The notes under the pieces: model-generated | What the model was told of the DNA's origin: nothing | What the model saw: only the letters and a program-made list of their open reading frames with translations | Databases searched by the model: none | Made by a program: the position numbers and the translations under genes | Shown here: positions 42,663 through 51,233 of the stretch, piece after piece | Layout of the letters: the number at the start of each line of letters is the position of its first letter | Position numbering within the stretch: the first letter of the stretch is position 1 | Source: Rhizobacter terrae | GTDB lineage: Bacteria > Pseudomonadota > Gammaproteobacteria > Burkholderiales > Burkholderiaceae_C | Direction of reading: 5' to 3' | DNA length: 64,000 bases | Assembly (NCBI RefSeq): GCF_003852895.1 | Contig: NZ_QUSW01000001.1 | Location: forward strand, 1,240,001 to 1,304,000

Positions 42663-44831
42663 ATGAACGACCGCATCCGCATCGGGGACCAGTGGTACGT
42701 GGCGGCCACCGCCGCGCGTTCCGAGGAGAGCCCGCAAGTCGTCAAGCACGACGAGACCTTCGCGCTGTTCGACCGCTTCGGCGACATCCACTCCTGGGGT
42801 TCGAGCGGCCTGGGCCTGTACCACGAGGACACGCGCTTCCTCTCGCAGCTGGAGTTCGGCCTGAATGGCGTGAAGCCGATGTTCCTCGGCTCCACCGTGA
42901 AGGAAGGCAACAACCTTCTCATCGTGGAGATGATGAACCCCGACTTCATGGTGGATGGCCGCGTGGCCGTGCCCAAGGGCGAGGTGCACATCTTCCGTGC
43001 CAAGCTGCTGAAGGACGCGGCCTGCTACGAGCACATCCGCCTGGCGCACCACGGGCTGGAGCCGCTCACGCTGGAGCTCGCGCTGCGCTTCGAGGCGGAC
43101 TTCGTGGACCTGTTCGAGGTACGCGGCACGCCACGCGCACGTCGCGGCGAGATGCTGCCCACCGAGACGACGCACGACGAGCTGGTGTTCGCCTATCGCG
43201 GGCTGGACGGCCGGCGCCGCGCGAGCCGCATCTGCGTGCATCCCGCGCCCACGGCGTGGAGCGGCCATGAGGCGCGGCTGCAGATCGTGCTCAAGCCCGG
43301 GGCCGAGTTCCATCTGTACTGCACGATCAGTTGCGACATCGAAGGCCAGTCCTTCGACCGGGCTCGCGACTACGACAGCGCCTACCGGCTCAACACGCAG
43401 GCGCGCTTCTCGCAGCAGAGCGCGCAGTGCCGGGTGGAGACATCCAACCCCCTGATGGACCTGTGGCTCGAACGCTCGCGCTCGGACCTGGTGATGCTCA
43501 CCACCGACCTGCCGACCGGGCCCTACCCCTACGCCGGCGTGCCGTGGTACTCCACCACCTTCGGGCGCGACGGCCTGATCACCGCGCGCGAGGCGCTGTG
43601 GCTGGACCCGTCGCTCGCACGCGGCGTGCTGTCCTTCCTTGCGGCGACGCAGGCGGTGGCAGAGGAGCCGGAGCGCGATGCGGAGCCGGGGAAGATCCTG
43701 CACGAAGCGCGCAAGAGCGAGATGGCGATGACGGGCGAGGTGCCCTTCGGGCGCTACTACGGCACGGTGGATGCGACGCCGCTGTTCGTGGCGCTGGCGG
43801 GTGCCTACTTCAAGCGCACGGGCGACATCGAGTTCATCCGCACGCTGTGGCCCAACGTGCTGGCCGCGCTCACCTGGATCGACACCTACGGCGACATGGA
43901 CGGCGACGGCTTCGTCGAATACGCACGCCGCAGCCGCGAGGGCCTGGTGCAGCAAGGCTGGAAGGACTCGCACGACTCGATCTTCCACATCGACGGCCGC
44001 ATGGCCACCGCGCCGATCGCGCTGTGCGAAGTGCAGGCTTATGTGTACGAAGCCAAGCAAATGGCCGCGCACCTGGCAGCGGCGCTGCACGAGCCGGAAC
44101 GCGCGTCGCGGCTGATCACCGAAGCGGAGACGCTGCGGCACCGATTCCAGAGCGCATTCTGGTGCGAGGACATGGGCATCTATGCCATCGCGCTGGACGG
44201 CGATAAGAAGCCATGCCGCGTGGCATCGTCCAATGCAGGGCACACGCTGTGGACGGGCATTGCCTCGCCCGAGCATGCCCAGCGCATGGCCGCACGCTTC
44301 GTGGAGCCGGACTTCTTCAGCGGCTGGGGCATCCGCACCATTGCCACGAGCCAGGCGCGCTACAACCCGATGTCGTACCACAACGGCTCGATCTGGCCGC
44401 ACGACAACGCGCTCATCGCCTCGGGCCTGGCGCGCTACGGGCACACCGAGGCGGCGATGCGGGTGCTCAGCGGGCTGTTCGATGCCAGCCTGCACTTCAC
44501 CCAGCATCGGCTGCCCGAGCTGTTCTGCGGCTTCTCGCGCCGGCCCGGTGAAGGCCCGACGCTCTACCCGGTGGCCTGCTCGCCGCAGGCCTGGGCGGCG
44601 GCGTCGGTGTTCAGCATGCTGCAGTCCTGCCTCGGGCTGGACATCGATGCCGTGAGCGGTACGGTGTCGTTCCATTCGCCGCGGCTGCCTGACTACCTGC
44701 AATGGGTCGAGTTGAAGGACCTGCAAGTGGGCAAGCACAGCGTCGATCTGCTGCTGCAGCGCTTCGACAACAACGTGGGCGTCGATGTGATCCGCAAGCA
44801 AGGCGAGGTCGCGGTGCGCATCACGGTGTGA
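42663..44831 (+). CDS. Glycogen-debranching-like amylo-alpha-1,6-glucosidase
   Basis: 722 residues behind GGGAGG. An N-terminal beta-sandwich (GDE_N_bis type, residues about 20-250; FALFDRFGDIHSWGSSGLGLYHEDTRFL) is followed by an (alpha/alpha)6 barrel (about 290-690) with WYSTTFGRDGLIT, QGWKDSHDSIFHIDGRMA and the C-terminal HNGSIWPHDNALIA, which contains probable acid residues. Cytosolic. It most likely trims alpha-1,6 branches of glycogen or a related alpha-glucan made with the partner glycosyltransferase. Confidence 0.85.
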   Translation: MNDRIRIGDQWYVAATAARSEESPQVVKHDETFALFDRFGDIHSWGSSGLGLYHEDTRFLSQLEFGLNGVKPMFLGSTVKEGNNLLIVEMMNPDFMVDGRVAVPKGEVHIFRAKLLKDAACYEHIRLAHHGLEPLTLELALRFEADFVDLFEVRGTPRARRGEMLPTETTHDELVFAYRGLDGRRRASRICVHPAPTAWSGHEARLQIVLKPGAEFHLYCTISCDIEGQSFDRARDYDSAYRLNTQARFSQQSAQCRVETSNPLMDLWLERSRSDLVMLTTDLPTGPYPYAGVPWYSTTFGRDGLITAREALWLDPSLARGVLSFLAATQAVAEEPERDAEPGKILHEARKSEMAMTGEVPFGRYYGTVDATPLFVALAGAYFKRTGDIEFIRTLWPNVLAALTWIDTYGDMDGDGFVEYARRSREGLVQQGWKDSHDSIFHIDGRMATAPIALCEVQAYVYEAKQMAAHLAAALHEPERASRLITEAETLRHRFQSAFWCEDMGIYAIALDGDKKPCRVASSNAGHTLWTGIASPEHAQRMAARFVEPDFFSGWGIRTIATSQARYNPMSYHNGSIWPHDNALIASGLARYGHTEAAMRVLSGLFDASLHFTQHRLPELFCGFSRRPGEGPTLYPVACSPQAWAAASVFSMLQSCLGLDIDAVSGTVSFHSPRLPDYLQWVELKDLQVGKHSVDLLLQRFDNNVGVDVIRKQGEVAVRITV

Positions 44832-45052
44832 ATTGAACGCAGAGTCGCCTGCGCTGCGTTGCCGAGGGACGCCGGCCTGATGAGGGCTTCGGCGGCGGGT
44901 TTCTGAGCAGAGGCTGACCGTTCATGCAAAGGCAAAGAAACTTCACCTGGTGACAGTTTGCACACAGTCAACGATGTCTCCCTGCCGTCGTTTTCAGATG
45001 CAGGCCGCAATGGCCGCGAACCAAGCAAGACCCACCGCACCAGGAGATCATC

Positions 45053-45637
45053 ATGACCAAGCATTCCCTCGTCCTGATCGCCGCGCTGATGAGCGCCGGC
45101 GCCTTCGCCCAGACCGCTGCCTCGACTGTGCAGCGTGATGTCAACCAGGAAAAGCGCATCGAATCCGGGCTGCAGAACGGCAGCATCACCACCCGCGAAG
45201 CCGCGCTGCTGGAACGCGACGAGGCCAAGGTCGACAAGCTGCAGGCGCAGGCGCTGAAGGATGGCAAGCTGTCCGACGCCGAGCGCGACCGCCTGCGTGC
45301 GGCCCAGAACAAGGCGAGCCGCGACATCGACACGGCCAAGAACAACGGCGTGAACGGCAACCCGCTGTCGGCCTCTTCGCAGCGTGCTCAGGCCGATGTG
45401 CAGCGCAACATCAACCAGCAGCAACGCGTCGAGAACGGCATCAAGGACGGCTCGCTGACCAACCACGAAGTTTCCAAGCTGGAGCGCGGCCAGGCGAAGG
45501 TGGACCGCAAGGAATACGTGGCGGGCCGTGATGGCCACATCGGTGCGCACGAGCAAAAGCGCATCCAGCGCAGCGAAGACCGCCAGAGCAAGCGCATCCA
45601 TCACGAGAAGCATGATGCGCAGGAGCGCAAGGGCTGA
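45053..45637 (+). CDS. Exported two-repeat helical protein with EF-hand-like loops
   Basis: 194 residues with a signal peptide (LIAALMSAGAFAQ). The mature protein is two tandem repeats of about 70 residues, each starting D-x-N-Q-x-x-R-(I/V)-E-x-G and containing L-E-R-x-x-A-K-V-D. Each carries a DGxLSxxE-type loop (DGKLSDAERDRL, DGHIGAHEQKRI) like the calcium loop of EF-hands. Rich in Arg, Lys, Gln, Glu. The start has AGGAG nearby. It is followed by a good terminator. Periplasmic; calcium binding is a guess. Confidence 0.75.
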   Translation: MTKHSLVLIAALMSAGAFAQTAASTVQRDVNQEKRIESGLQNGSITTREAALLERDEAKVDKLQAQALKDGKLSDAERDRLRAAQNKASRDIDTAKNNGVNGNPLSASSQRAQADVQRNINQQQRVENGIKDGSLTNHEVSKLERGQAKVDRKEYVAGRDGHIGAHEQKRIQRSEDRQSKRIHHEKHDAQERKG

Positions 45638-45661
45638 TCGGGGTTCTTTCTTCTCTTTGGG

Positions 45662-45696
45662 AACGGCTGCTTTTTGGGCGGCCGTTTTCTTTTGTT
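45662..45696 (+). terminator. Rho-independent terminator after the two-repeat protein
   Basis: Stem AACGGCTGC with GCGGCCGTT (one non-Watson-Crick position), a 7-base loop and a T-rich tail (TTCTTTTGTTGCTT). It lies 25 bases after the stop. Confidence 0.85.
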
Positions 45697-45712
45697 GCTT
45701 CGGTTGGTTGGG

Positions 45713-46003
45713 GCAAAGGCGTGGGTGGGCTTCGGGTTTTCTCGTCGAGCACACCCATCGGTTGTTGAGCGGCAGGCGGCATGGGCCAGGGGCTGCGTCT
45801 GTGGCGGCGAGCAGCGCAGCACCGAGGGGTGGCGCGCGCAGCGCGCTTCGTCTTCTAGCTTGCCGCGGCTGTTTGAGCGCAGCGCACCGCAGGGGCGCGT
45901 AGCGAGTTCTGCGGCACACCCCTCGGTGCGAGCAGCACAGCGAAGTCGGCGCTACGCGCCGACCGCCACAGCCGCTGCCCCTGGCCCATGCCGCCTGCCG
46001 CGC
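45713..46003. repeat. Nested palindromic intergenic repeat, copy C
   Basis: Arms of 39 bases at 45769-45807 and 45963-46001 pair with two mismatches, and the inner 13-base pair GCACCGAGGGGTG (45819-45831) with 45917-45929 is perfect. Sequence and layout match copy B at 708-938. Its left flank (GGGGCAAAGGCGTGGGTGGG) matches the outer arm of copy A, and TTCGGGTTTTCTCGTCGAG matches the flank of B. It fills the gap between two convergent genes and ends five bases from the creA stop, so it would form a hairpin in the creA 3' end. Confidence 0.8.
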
Positions 46004-46008
46004 CCCCC

Positions 46009-46473
46009 TCAGCGCAAGGGAATCTGCATATCCCGATCCACAGCCACCGCCGTCACCGAGTTCTTCGGCGACCCTTCAATGACCCGATCCGAATACGTGA
46101 GGTACACCAGCGTGTTGCGCTTCTTGTCCACCATCCGCACGATGCGCAGCTTCTTGAACACCAGGCTCAGCCGCTCATTGAACACCTCCTCCTGCTGAGG
46201 CAGCGGCTTGGAGAAGCTGATCGGCCCGACCTGCCGACAGGCGATGGAGGCTTCGGCCTTGTCTTCGGCCAGCCCCAGCGCTCCCGAGATGCCGCCGGTC
46301 TTGGCGCGGGACACGTAGCACGTGACGCCGTTGACCTTCGGGTCGTCGTAGGCGTCGACCACGATCTTGTGGTCGGGGCCGATCAGCTTGAACACCGTGT
46401 CCACCTCGCCGATCGAGTCGGCACGGGCGGCCACAGCCAGGGGCAGCAGGACGAGGGGGAGGAAGCGGCGCAT
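46009..46473 (-). CDS. creA: CreA family periplasmic protein
   Basis: 154 residues with a signal peptide ([15 protein letters not shown]) and the CreA pattern: [50 protein letters not shown] and [21 protein letters not shown]. Two conserved cysteines are kept. The molecular role of CreA is unknown; it is widespread in Proteobacteria. Its 3' end abuts repeat copy C. Confidence 0.92.
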   Translation of the reverse strand: MRRFLPLVLLPLAVAARADSIGEVDTVFKLIGPDHKIVVDAYDDPKVNGVTCYVSRAKTGGISGALGLAEDKAEASIACRQVGPISFSKPLPQQEEVFNERLSLVFKKLRIVRMVDKKRNTLVYLTYSDRVIEGSPKNSVTAVAVDRDMQIPLR

Positions 46474-46554
46474 CGCGAAAGTCCCGTGGGGAGCCAGAGA
46501 TGGCGCGAGCTTACCGAAGTCGGGCCAAAGGCCATTGGCGCCGCGCTGGAAAGC

Positions 46555-46585
46555 TGGACCCTCACGTAACGTCAGGGTTCATACT
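46555..46585 (+). promoter_or_regulatory. MerR-type promoter/operator upstream of the MerR gene
   Basis: TGGACC and CATACT are separated by exactly 19 bases, the overlong spacing that MerR proteins correct by DNA bending. A 21-base imperfect dyad (ACCCTCACGTAACGTCAGGGT, here 46558-46578) fills the spacer. It lies 36 bases before the MerR start, so the gene is probably autoregulated. Confidence 0.75.
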
Positions 46586-46620
46586 GGCGCTCATCACACA
46601 TGCCATGGCGAGGGGAGTCC

Positions 46621-47667
46621 ATGTCACTGCTGAAAGTCGGCGAACTCGCCAAGCGGAGCGGCCTCACCGTTCGCACCTTGCACCACTACGACGAAATCGG
46701 CCTGCTCGTGCCTTCCGTGCGCTCGGAAAGCGGCTACCGGCTGTACGACCGCGCCGACGTCGCACGACTGCATGCCATCCAGGCCCTGCGCAAGCTGGGC
46801 CTGCCGCTGTCGGAAGTGGGCGAGATGCTGGCCTGCGACGGCGCCACGCTGCCGGCCATCGTCGAGCGGCAGATCCAGGCGCTGGACCGCGAGATCGAGC
46901 AGGCCAGCGAACTGCGCGCGCGGTTGACGCTGGTGCAGGCCGCCATGGCCACCGGCAGCACGCCCAGCGTCAGCGACTGGCTGGACACGCTGTCGCTCAT
47001 GTCCACCTACGGCAAGTACTTCGCAGCCGACGAGCTCAAGACCATCCTGCAGAACTTGAAGCGCATGGAGTCGGAATGGCAGCCGCTGACGGCGCAGATC
47101 CGCGAGCAGATGGCGCTGGGCGTGCCCCCGACCGACCTCAGCGTCCAGCCCTTGGCGCGCCGCTGGATGGACCTCTCGATCCGCTGGATGGAAGGCGACA
47201 TGGACCGCCTGATCCGCTGGGGCCGCATGTACCGCGAGGAAGTGCAGGCGCGTGGGCGGCACGGCATCGACCTGGACGTCATCGACTACATCGGCAAGGC
47301 CGTCGAGATGCGCTTGGCGGCGCTGCACCGGCATCTCTCGCCGGAAGACGTTGCGCGGATGGACAAGACCCTGGATCCGCAATGCCGCCAATATGCCGCT
47401 GAGCTCCGGGTGCTGATGGATGAGGGCCTGCGCCCCGATTCGCCGAAGGCGCGCGAGATGGCGCAGCGCTGGTTCGAACTCATGAACCGCATGGTCCGCG
47501 GCGACGCGGACCTCCAGGCCCGGCTGGTGAAGGCCTTCGACACCGAACCGCTGCTGCGCGAGGGGGCGGTGCTCAGCCAACAGCAGCGCGAGTTCATCCG
47601 CCAGGCCATGGCCGACCTGCAGCAGCCGCGGGAAACCGAGAAAGGACTTGACCCTCACACCACGTGA
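46621..47667 (+). CDS. MerR-family regulator with TipAS-like C-terminal region
   Basis: 348 residues from the ATG behind GGGGAGTCC. N-terminal MerR winged helix (LLKVGELAKRSGLTVRTLHHYDEIGLL, SGYRLYDRADV), then a coiled-coil dimer helix (about 80-115) and a 220-residue helical effector domain resembling TipAS antibiotic-binding modules (WFELMNRM, MYREEVQARG). Two operator-like dyads flank the gene. It likely activates itself and the methyltransferase downstream in response to a small hydrophobic or peptide ligand. Confidence 0.88.
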   Translation: MSLLKVGELAKRSGLTVRTLHHYDEIGLLVPSVRSESGYRLYDRADVARLHAIQALRKLGLPLSEVGEMLACDGATLPAIVERQIQALDREIEQASELRARLTLVQAAMATGSTPSVSDWLDTLSLMSTYGKYFAADELKTILQNLKRMESEWQPLTAQIREQMALGVPPTDLSVQPLARRWMDLSIRWMEGDMDRLIRWGRMYREEVQARGRHGIDLDVIDYIGKAVEMRLAALHRHLSPEDVARMDKTLDPQCRQYAAELRVLMDEGLRPDSPKAREMAQRWFELMNRMVRGDADLQARLVKAFDTEPLLREGAVLSQQQREFIRQAMADLQQPRETEKGLDPHTT

Positions 47668-47678
47668 GCCCCGAGAGT
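47648..47678 (+). promoter_or_regulatory. Second MerR-type promoter, inside the end of the MerR gene
   Basis: TTGACC, a 19-base spacer and GAGAGT. The spacer contains CTCAC(N5)GTGAG, the same half-site as the operator upstream of the MerR gene. It overlaps the last codons of that gene and points to the methyltransferase at 47722. The -10 match is weak, as is common for activator-dependent promoters. Confidence 0.6.
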
Positions 47679-47721
47679 CGTGGACAGACCCTCTTTCTGA
47701 TGCGATCAACCAGGAGTGCCG

Positions 47722-48600
47722 ATGAACACGACGTCCGACATCAACATCATCCAGACCGGCGAACCCAGCCGCTCCGCCTTGCGCGTGGCCACGCTGCGCG
47801 GGGCGCATCAGCTGCTGGACGAACCCATCGTCTTCGAGGATCCGGTGGCGCTGCCCATCCTCGGCGCGGCACTCGAAGCACAGGTGCGCGAAGACCCCTT
47901 CCAGTACAACGACCCGCTGTCGCGCGGGCTGCGCGCGGCCCTGGTGGTGCGCAGCCGCGCGGCCGAAGATGAACTGGCTCGGGCGGTGAAGGCCGGCGTG
48001 AGGCAGTACGTGGTGCTGGGCGCGGGGCTGGACACCTTCGCCTACCGCAACGTCCACACGCCGCAGGGGCTGATGGTCTACGAGGTGGACCATCCGTCCA
48101 CGCAGGTGTGGAAGCAGAGGCAACTTGCCGAGACCGGCATCCGCGTGCCCGATTCGATGCGCTTCGTGCCGGTGGATTTCGAGCGCGACAGCCTGGGCGA
48201 GCAGCTCGCGGCATCAGGTCTGCGCATGGACCAGCCGACCTGCTTCTCATGGCTGGGCGTGACGGTGTACTTGGAGCGCGAGGCAGTGATCAACACCCTG
48301 CGTTTCGTGGCCGGCATGCCCGCAGGCAGCAGCGTGACTTTCGACTACCGCGCGCCGCCCGCGACGCTGAATCCGATCGAGCGGGTGATCGATGAATACC
48401 TGCGGCGCATCATCACCGACGAGGGTGAGCCGTGGAAATGCCACTTCGACCCGGTGCCGTTCCAGGCGGAACTGAACGCGCTCGGGTTCACGTCGATCAA
48501 GAGCTGGGATGCGGCGGATCTGAACGCGCGGTACCTGGCGCGGCGCAAGGATGGGTTGAGGACGGGCGGAGCGTTCCGCGTGATGTGTGCAGGGGTGTGA
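47722..48600 (+). CDS. Class I SAM-dependent methyltransferase (LCM/PPM1-like family)
   Basis: 292 residues, start fixed by CAGGAG. Leucine-carboxyl-methyltransferase-like family: SALRVATLRGAHQLLDEP, motif I VVLGAGLDTFAYR, an acidic loop EVDHP, and FSWLGVTVYLERE. Bacterial members modify unknown small molecules, often in secondary metabolism. Likely induced by the MerR protein encoded just upstream. It is followed within five bases by arr. Confidence 0.88.
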   Translation: MNTTSDINIIQTGEPSRSALRVATLRGAHQLLDEPIVFEDPVALPILGAALEAQVREDPFQYNDPLSRGLRAALVVRSRAAEDELARAVKAGVRQYVVLGAGLDTFAYRNVHTPQGLMVYEVDHPSTQVWKQRQLAETGIRVPDSMRFVPVDFERDSLGEQLAASGLRMDQPTCFSWLGVTVYLEREAVINTLRFVAGMPAGSSVTFDYRAPPATLNPIERVIDEYLRRIITDEGEPWKCHFDPVPFQAELNALGFTSIKSWDAADLNARYLARRKDGLRTGGAFRVMCAGV

Positions 48601-48604
48601 GCCG

Positions 48605-49012
48605 GTGGACAGCCCTGCAGCCCCCACCTACTACCACGGCACGAAAGCCGACCTGACCGTGGGAGACCTGATCGAACCAGGCTTCGATTCCAACTACGGA
48701 AGCCGGAAGCAGGCGAATTTCGTCTACCTGAGCGCCACGCTGGATGCGGCCATCTGGGGCGCCGAGCTGGCCGTCGGCACAGGGCGGGGCCGGATCTACA
48801 TCGTCGAACCAACCGGTCCCATCGAAGACGACCCCAATCTGACGAACAAGCGGTATCCCGGCAACCCCACACAGTCCTACCGTTCCCGGGATCCGTTTCG
48901 AGTCGTCGGCGAGGTCACCGATTGGAAGGGGCACTCCGCCGAACGGCTCAAGGAAATGCGCGACCACCTTGAGAAACTCAAGCAGCGTGGTGTCGAGGCC
49001 ATCGAGGAGTGA
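48605..49012 (+). CDS. arr: NAD-dependent rifampin ADP-ribosyltransferase
   Basis: 135 residues from a GTG (few alternatives; an upstream GTG at 48587 overlaps the methyltransferase). The Arr fold is plain: YYHGTKADL with H11, FVYLSATLDAAIWGAELA, RIYIVEPTGPIEDDPNLTNK and the PTQSYRSRDPFRVVGEV signature. It transfers ADP-ribose to the C23 hydroxyl of rifamycins and inactivates them. It follows the methyltransferase in the same orientation and may share the MerR-controlled transcript. This is a chromosomal environmental copy with no integron or transposon signs around it. Confidence 0.92.
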   Translation: MDSPAAPTYYHGTKADLTVGDLIEPGFDSNYGSRKQANFVYLSATLDAAIWGAELAVGTGRGRIYIVEPTGPIEDDPNLTNKRYPGNPTQSYRSRDPFRVVGEVTDWKGHSAERLKEMRDHLEKLKQRGVEAIEE

Positions 49013-49018
49013 GGATGC

Positions 49019-49660
49019 TCACGCCAGCATCGGCACCAGATCCGGATCCCCCTTGGCCATCGCGCGCCGATACGCCGGCCGCTCGCCGATGCGTTGCAGG
49101 TAGGCGCGGATGTTCGGCCAGGGCGCCAGATCCAGGGGCTGGAACAGCCGCATCGTCGTGAGCGAGAACACGCTCATGATGTCGGCCGCGGTGAACTCGC
49201 GTCCCGCGAGGTAGGGGACGCGGCCCAGGCGTTCCTCCAGCAGGGCCACGATCCGGTCGAGCCGGCCTCGCACCGATGCCAGCACCGGATGGTCCGCAGG
49301 AAGCTGAAGCCGGCTGAGGAACATCACGCGACCCATCGCCGGCTGCAGGTTGCCGTTGGCGAAATGGAACCAGTAGAGAAAGTCTGCGTAGTCCGGATGC
49401 TCGGGCCCGGGCTTGAGTCGGCCGCCACCGTGCTTCACGATGATGTACTCGACGATCGCAGCCGACTCGGCCAGTTGCAGGTCACCGTCTTCGATCAAGG
49501 GCGCGGCGCCCAGAGGATGCAGCGCCTTGAGCTCGGGCGGTGACAGCAAGGTGACCGGGTCCCGCGTGTAGTGCCGAAGTTCGTACGCAAGGCCCAGCTC
49601 TTCGCAAAGCCAGATGATGCGTTCGGACTGGGCGTGTCCGAGGTGATGGATTCTGATCAT
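49019..49660 (-). CDS. Glutathione S-transferase
   Basis: 213 residues. N-terminal thioredoxin-like domain (IRIHHLGHAQSERIIWLCEELGL, cis-Pro in GAAPLIEDGDLQLAESAAI) and C-terminal helical domain (FTAADIMSVF with the N-cap box Asp). Similar to the bacterial beta/nu-like GSTs. The start could be extended to a TTG at 49687, but MIRIHHLG is the natural beginning. It converges on arr with a six-base gap. Confidence 0.88.
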   Translation of the reverse strand: MIRIHHLGHAQSERIIWLCEELGLAYELRHYTRDPVTLLSPPELKALHPLGAAPLIEDGDLQLAESAAIVEYIIVKHGGGRLKPGPEHPDYADFLYWFHFANGNLQPAMGRVMFLSRLQLPADHPVLASVRGRLDRIVALLEERLGRVPYLAGREFTAADIMSVFSLTTMRLFQPLDLAPWPNIRAYLQRIGERPAYRRAMAKGDPDLVPMLA

Positions 49661-49683
49661 GGGGTGTCCAGGGGTCGGTGGTT

Positions 49684-50556
49684 TCAATGGTCGCGCTCAT
49701 GGCCACGCACGGCGGTCGGCGCGAAGCCGAAGCGCTGGCGGAATCGAACGGCAAAGCGAGAAGGCGATTCGTAGCCCACCGAGAGCGCGATGTCGGACAC
49801 GGGCTGCGCCGTGGCCTGAAGCAGCGTGAGCGCGGTGGACATGCGGGCGTCCACCAGCAGCTCAGTGAGCGACGTGTTTTCCGCGGCCAGGCGGCGAAGC
49901 AGCGTCGCCTCCGACAAGGCCAGTTCGCTGGCCACGCGGTCCGCGGTCCATGCACCTTCCAGGCGACCCGCGATCAATGCGCGGACCTTGACCGAGACGC
50001 TCGGGTTGGCAGGTGAACTGCGCAAGACGATGCCGTCTTCCAGCAACCAGTGCATGACTTCGAGCGCCCTCTGGCGCGCGATGGCGTCCGGAATTCCTGC
50101 GGCAGGTGCCAGTGCCTGGCGGGCGTTCTCGAACGCACCCGCCAGGCCCTGCGGCACATGGGACAGCAGTCGAGCCGCCGCCGAAGCGCGGCCAGGAAGC
50201 TCGACCTGCCCCGCTCTTGCGAGGTAGTAGGCGTCATCGAGCAAGGCCGGGTCAAAGAGCAGCCAGCGGGCTTCGTAGTGGCTGCCGTCGGGCACCGAGT
50301 TCGTGAAGTCGACGGTCTGGTTGCCCGCGATCACGATGCCCTGGCCGCGAAACGCCCGGACGCCGCTGCCGCGCTCTACCTTCACGGCCTTGATGCCTCT
50401 GTCGACGAGGATCAAGGTCGGGTACTCCACGCGGACGCGAAGAATCTCCAGCCCGCGGCCTTGCAGGATGTGGGCAGCGACGCCCACACCCGGCCGGACG
50501 TTGAGCTCCCGGGCGAGCGCCGAAGCATCCGGCGGCGTGACGATGCGTTCGTTCAA
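49684..50556 (-). CDS. AraC-family regulator with a TTG start coupled to a PEBP-family gene
   Basis: 290 residues. The C-terminal AraC HTH pair is clear (DRVASELALSEATLLRRLAAE and VSDIALSVGYESPSRFAVRFR). The N-terminal half is a cupin-like sensing domain (FRGQGIVIAGNQTVDF). The frame has no ATG near its beginning; the TTG at 50556 overlaps the stop of the upstream gene as TTGA, so reinitiation coupling is likely. Confidence 0.8.
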   Translation of the reverse strand: MNERIVTPPDASALARELNVRPGVGVAAHILQGRGLEILRVRVEYPTLILVDRGIKAVKVERGSGVRAFRGQGIVIAGNQTVDFTNSVPDGSHYEARWLLFDPALLDDAYYLARAGQVELPGRASAAARLLSHVPQGLAGAFENARQALAPAAGIPDAIARQRALEVMHWLLEDGIVLRSSPANPSVSVKVRALIAGRLEGAWTADRVASELALSEATLLRRLAAENTSLTELLVDARMSTALTLLQATAQPVSDIALSVGYESPSRFAVRFRQRFGFAPTAVRGHERDH

Positions 50557-51104
50557 CGCGAGCCCTGTGCGGTGAAGGTGGCCTTGCCCACCGTGTGGCC
50601 CAGCATCATGAAGGCCAGCAAGGCCGGCGTCGCGGTGGGAGGCAGGTCGAGCCGGGGCACGTCGAGTGCCGTCACGGTGATGACGTAGCGATGCGTCTGG
50701 CCCGGCGGCGGCAGCGGGCCGCCATAGCCGGGCACGCCCATGTCGGTGTTGACCTGGACGGCGCCTGCCGGAAGCGATGCGGGATTGGTTCCGGCGCCAC
50801 GTGCCAATGCATTGGCCGTCGACGGAATGTTCGCAACGACCCAATGCCACCAGCCGCTGCCCGTCGGCGCATCGGGGTCGTACATGGTGACGACGAAGCT
50901 CTTCGCGCTGGCCGGCGCGCCACGCCATTCGATCTGCGGCGAGATGTTGTCGCCCGGCCCGCCCATGATGTTGGCGAACTGGGCTCGTGCGACCTTGCCG
51001 TCCGCCATGTCGGGGCTGCTGACGGCGAAGGCGGCAGCACCACCGCCGCCATCCGCGACGATGCCGGCCAGGGGAAGCAAGAGGGAAGTGATGATTTCAA
51101 GCAT
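50553..51104 (-). CDS. YbhB/YbcL-family (PEBP, Raf-kinase-inhibitor-like) protein
   Basis: 183 residues with the phosphatidylethanolamine-binding fold motifs NISPQIEWRGAPASAKSFVVTMYDPDAPTGSG (DPDAP box), WHWVVANIPS and GYGGPLPPPGQTHRYVITV. A short hydrophobic start (LEIITSLLLPLAGIVA) may be a signal or anchor. Role in bacteria is unknown. It is coupled to the AraC gene downstream. Confidence 0.88.
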   Translation of the reverse strand: MLEIITSLLLPLAGIVADGGGGAAAFAVSSPDMADGKVARAQFANIMGGPGDNISPQIEWRGAPASAKSFVVTMYDPDAPTGSGWWHWVVANIPSTANALARGAGTNPASLPAGAVQVNTDMGVPGYGGPLPPPGQTHRYVITVTALDVPRLDLPPTATPALLAFMMLGHTVGKATFTAQGSR

Positions 51105-51233
51105 GTCCGTGCTGGTGAGTGGGAACACGGTCAGTCTAGGTTTCGATGCACTTGGGTTCAGTGCCATGCCAGTCGACTTTCGTGCCGTTCCGATCGAATT
51201 GCCATGGCTTGATGACACGACCCCTCAGCACCA

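Noticed and set aside
45674-46198. Plus-strand ORF across repeat C and creA
   Set aside because: It is made of repeat sequence and antisense creA; CreA on the minus strand has a signal peptide and conserved cysteines.
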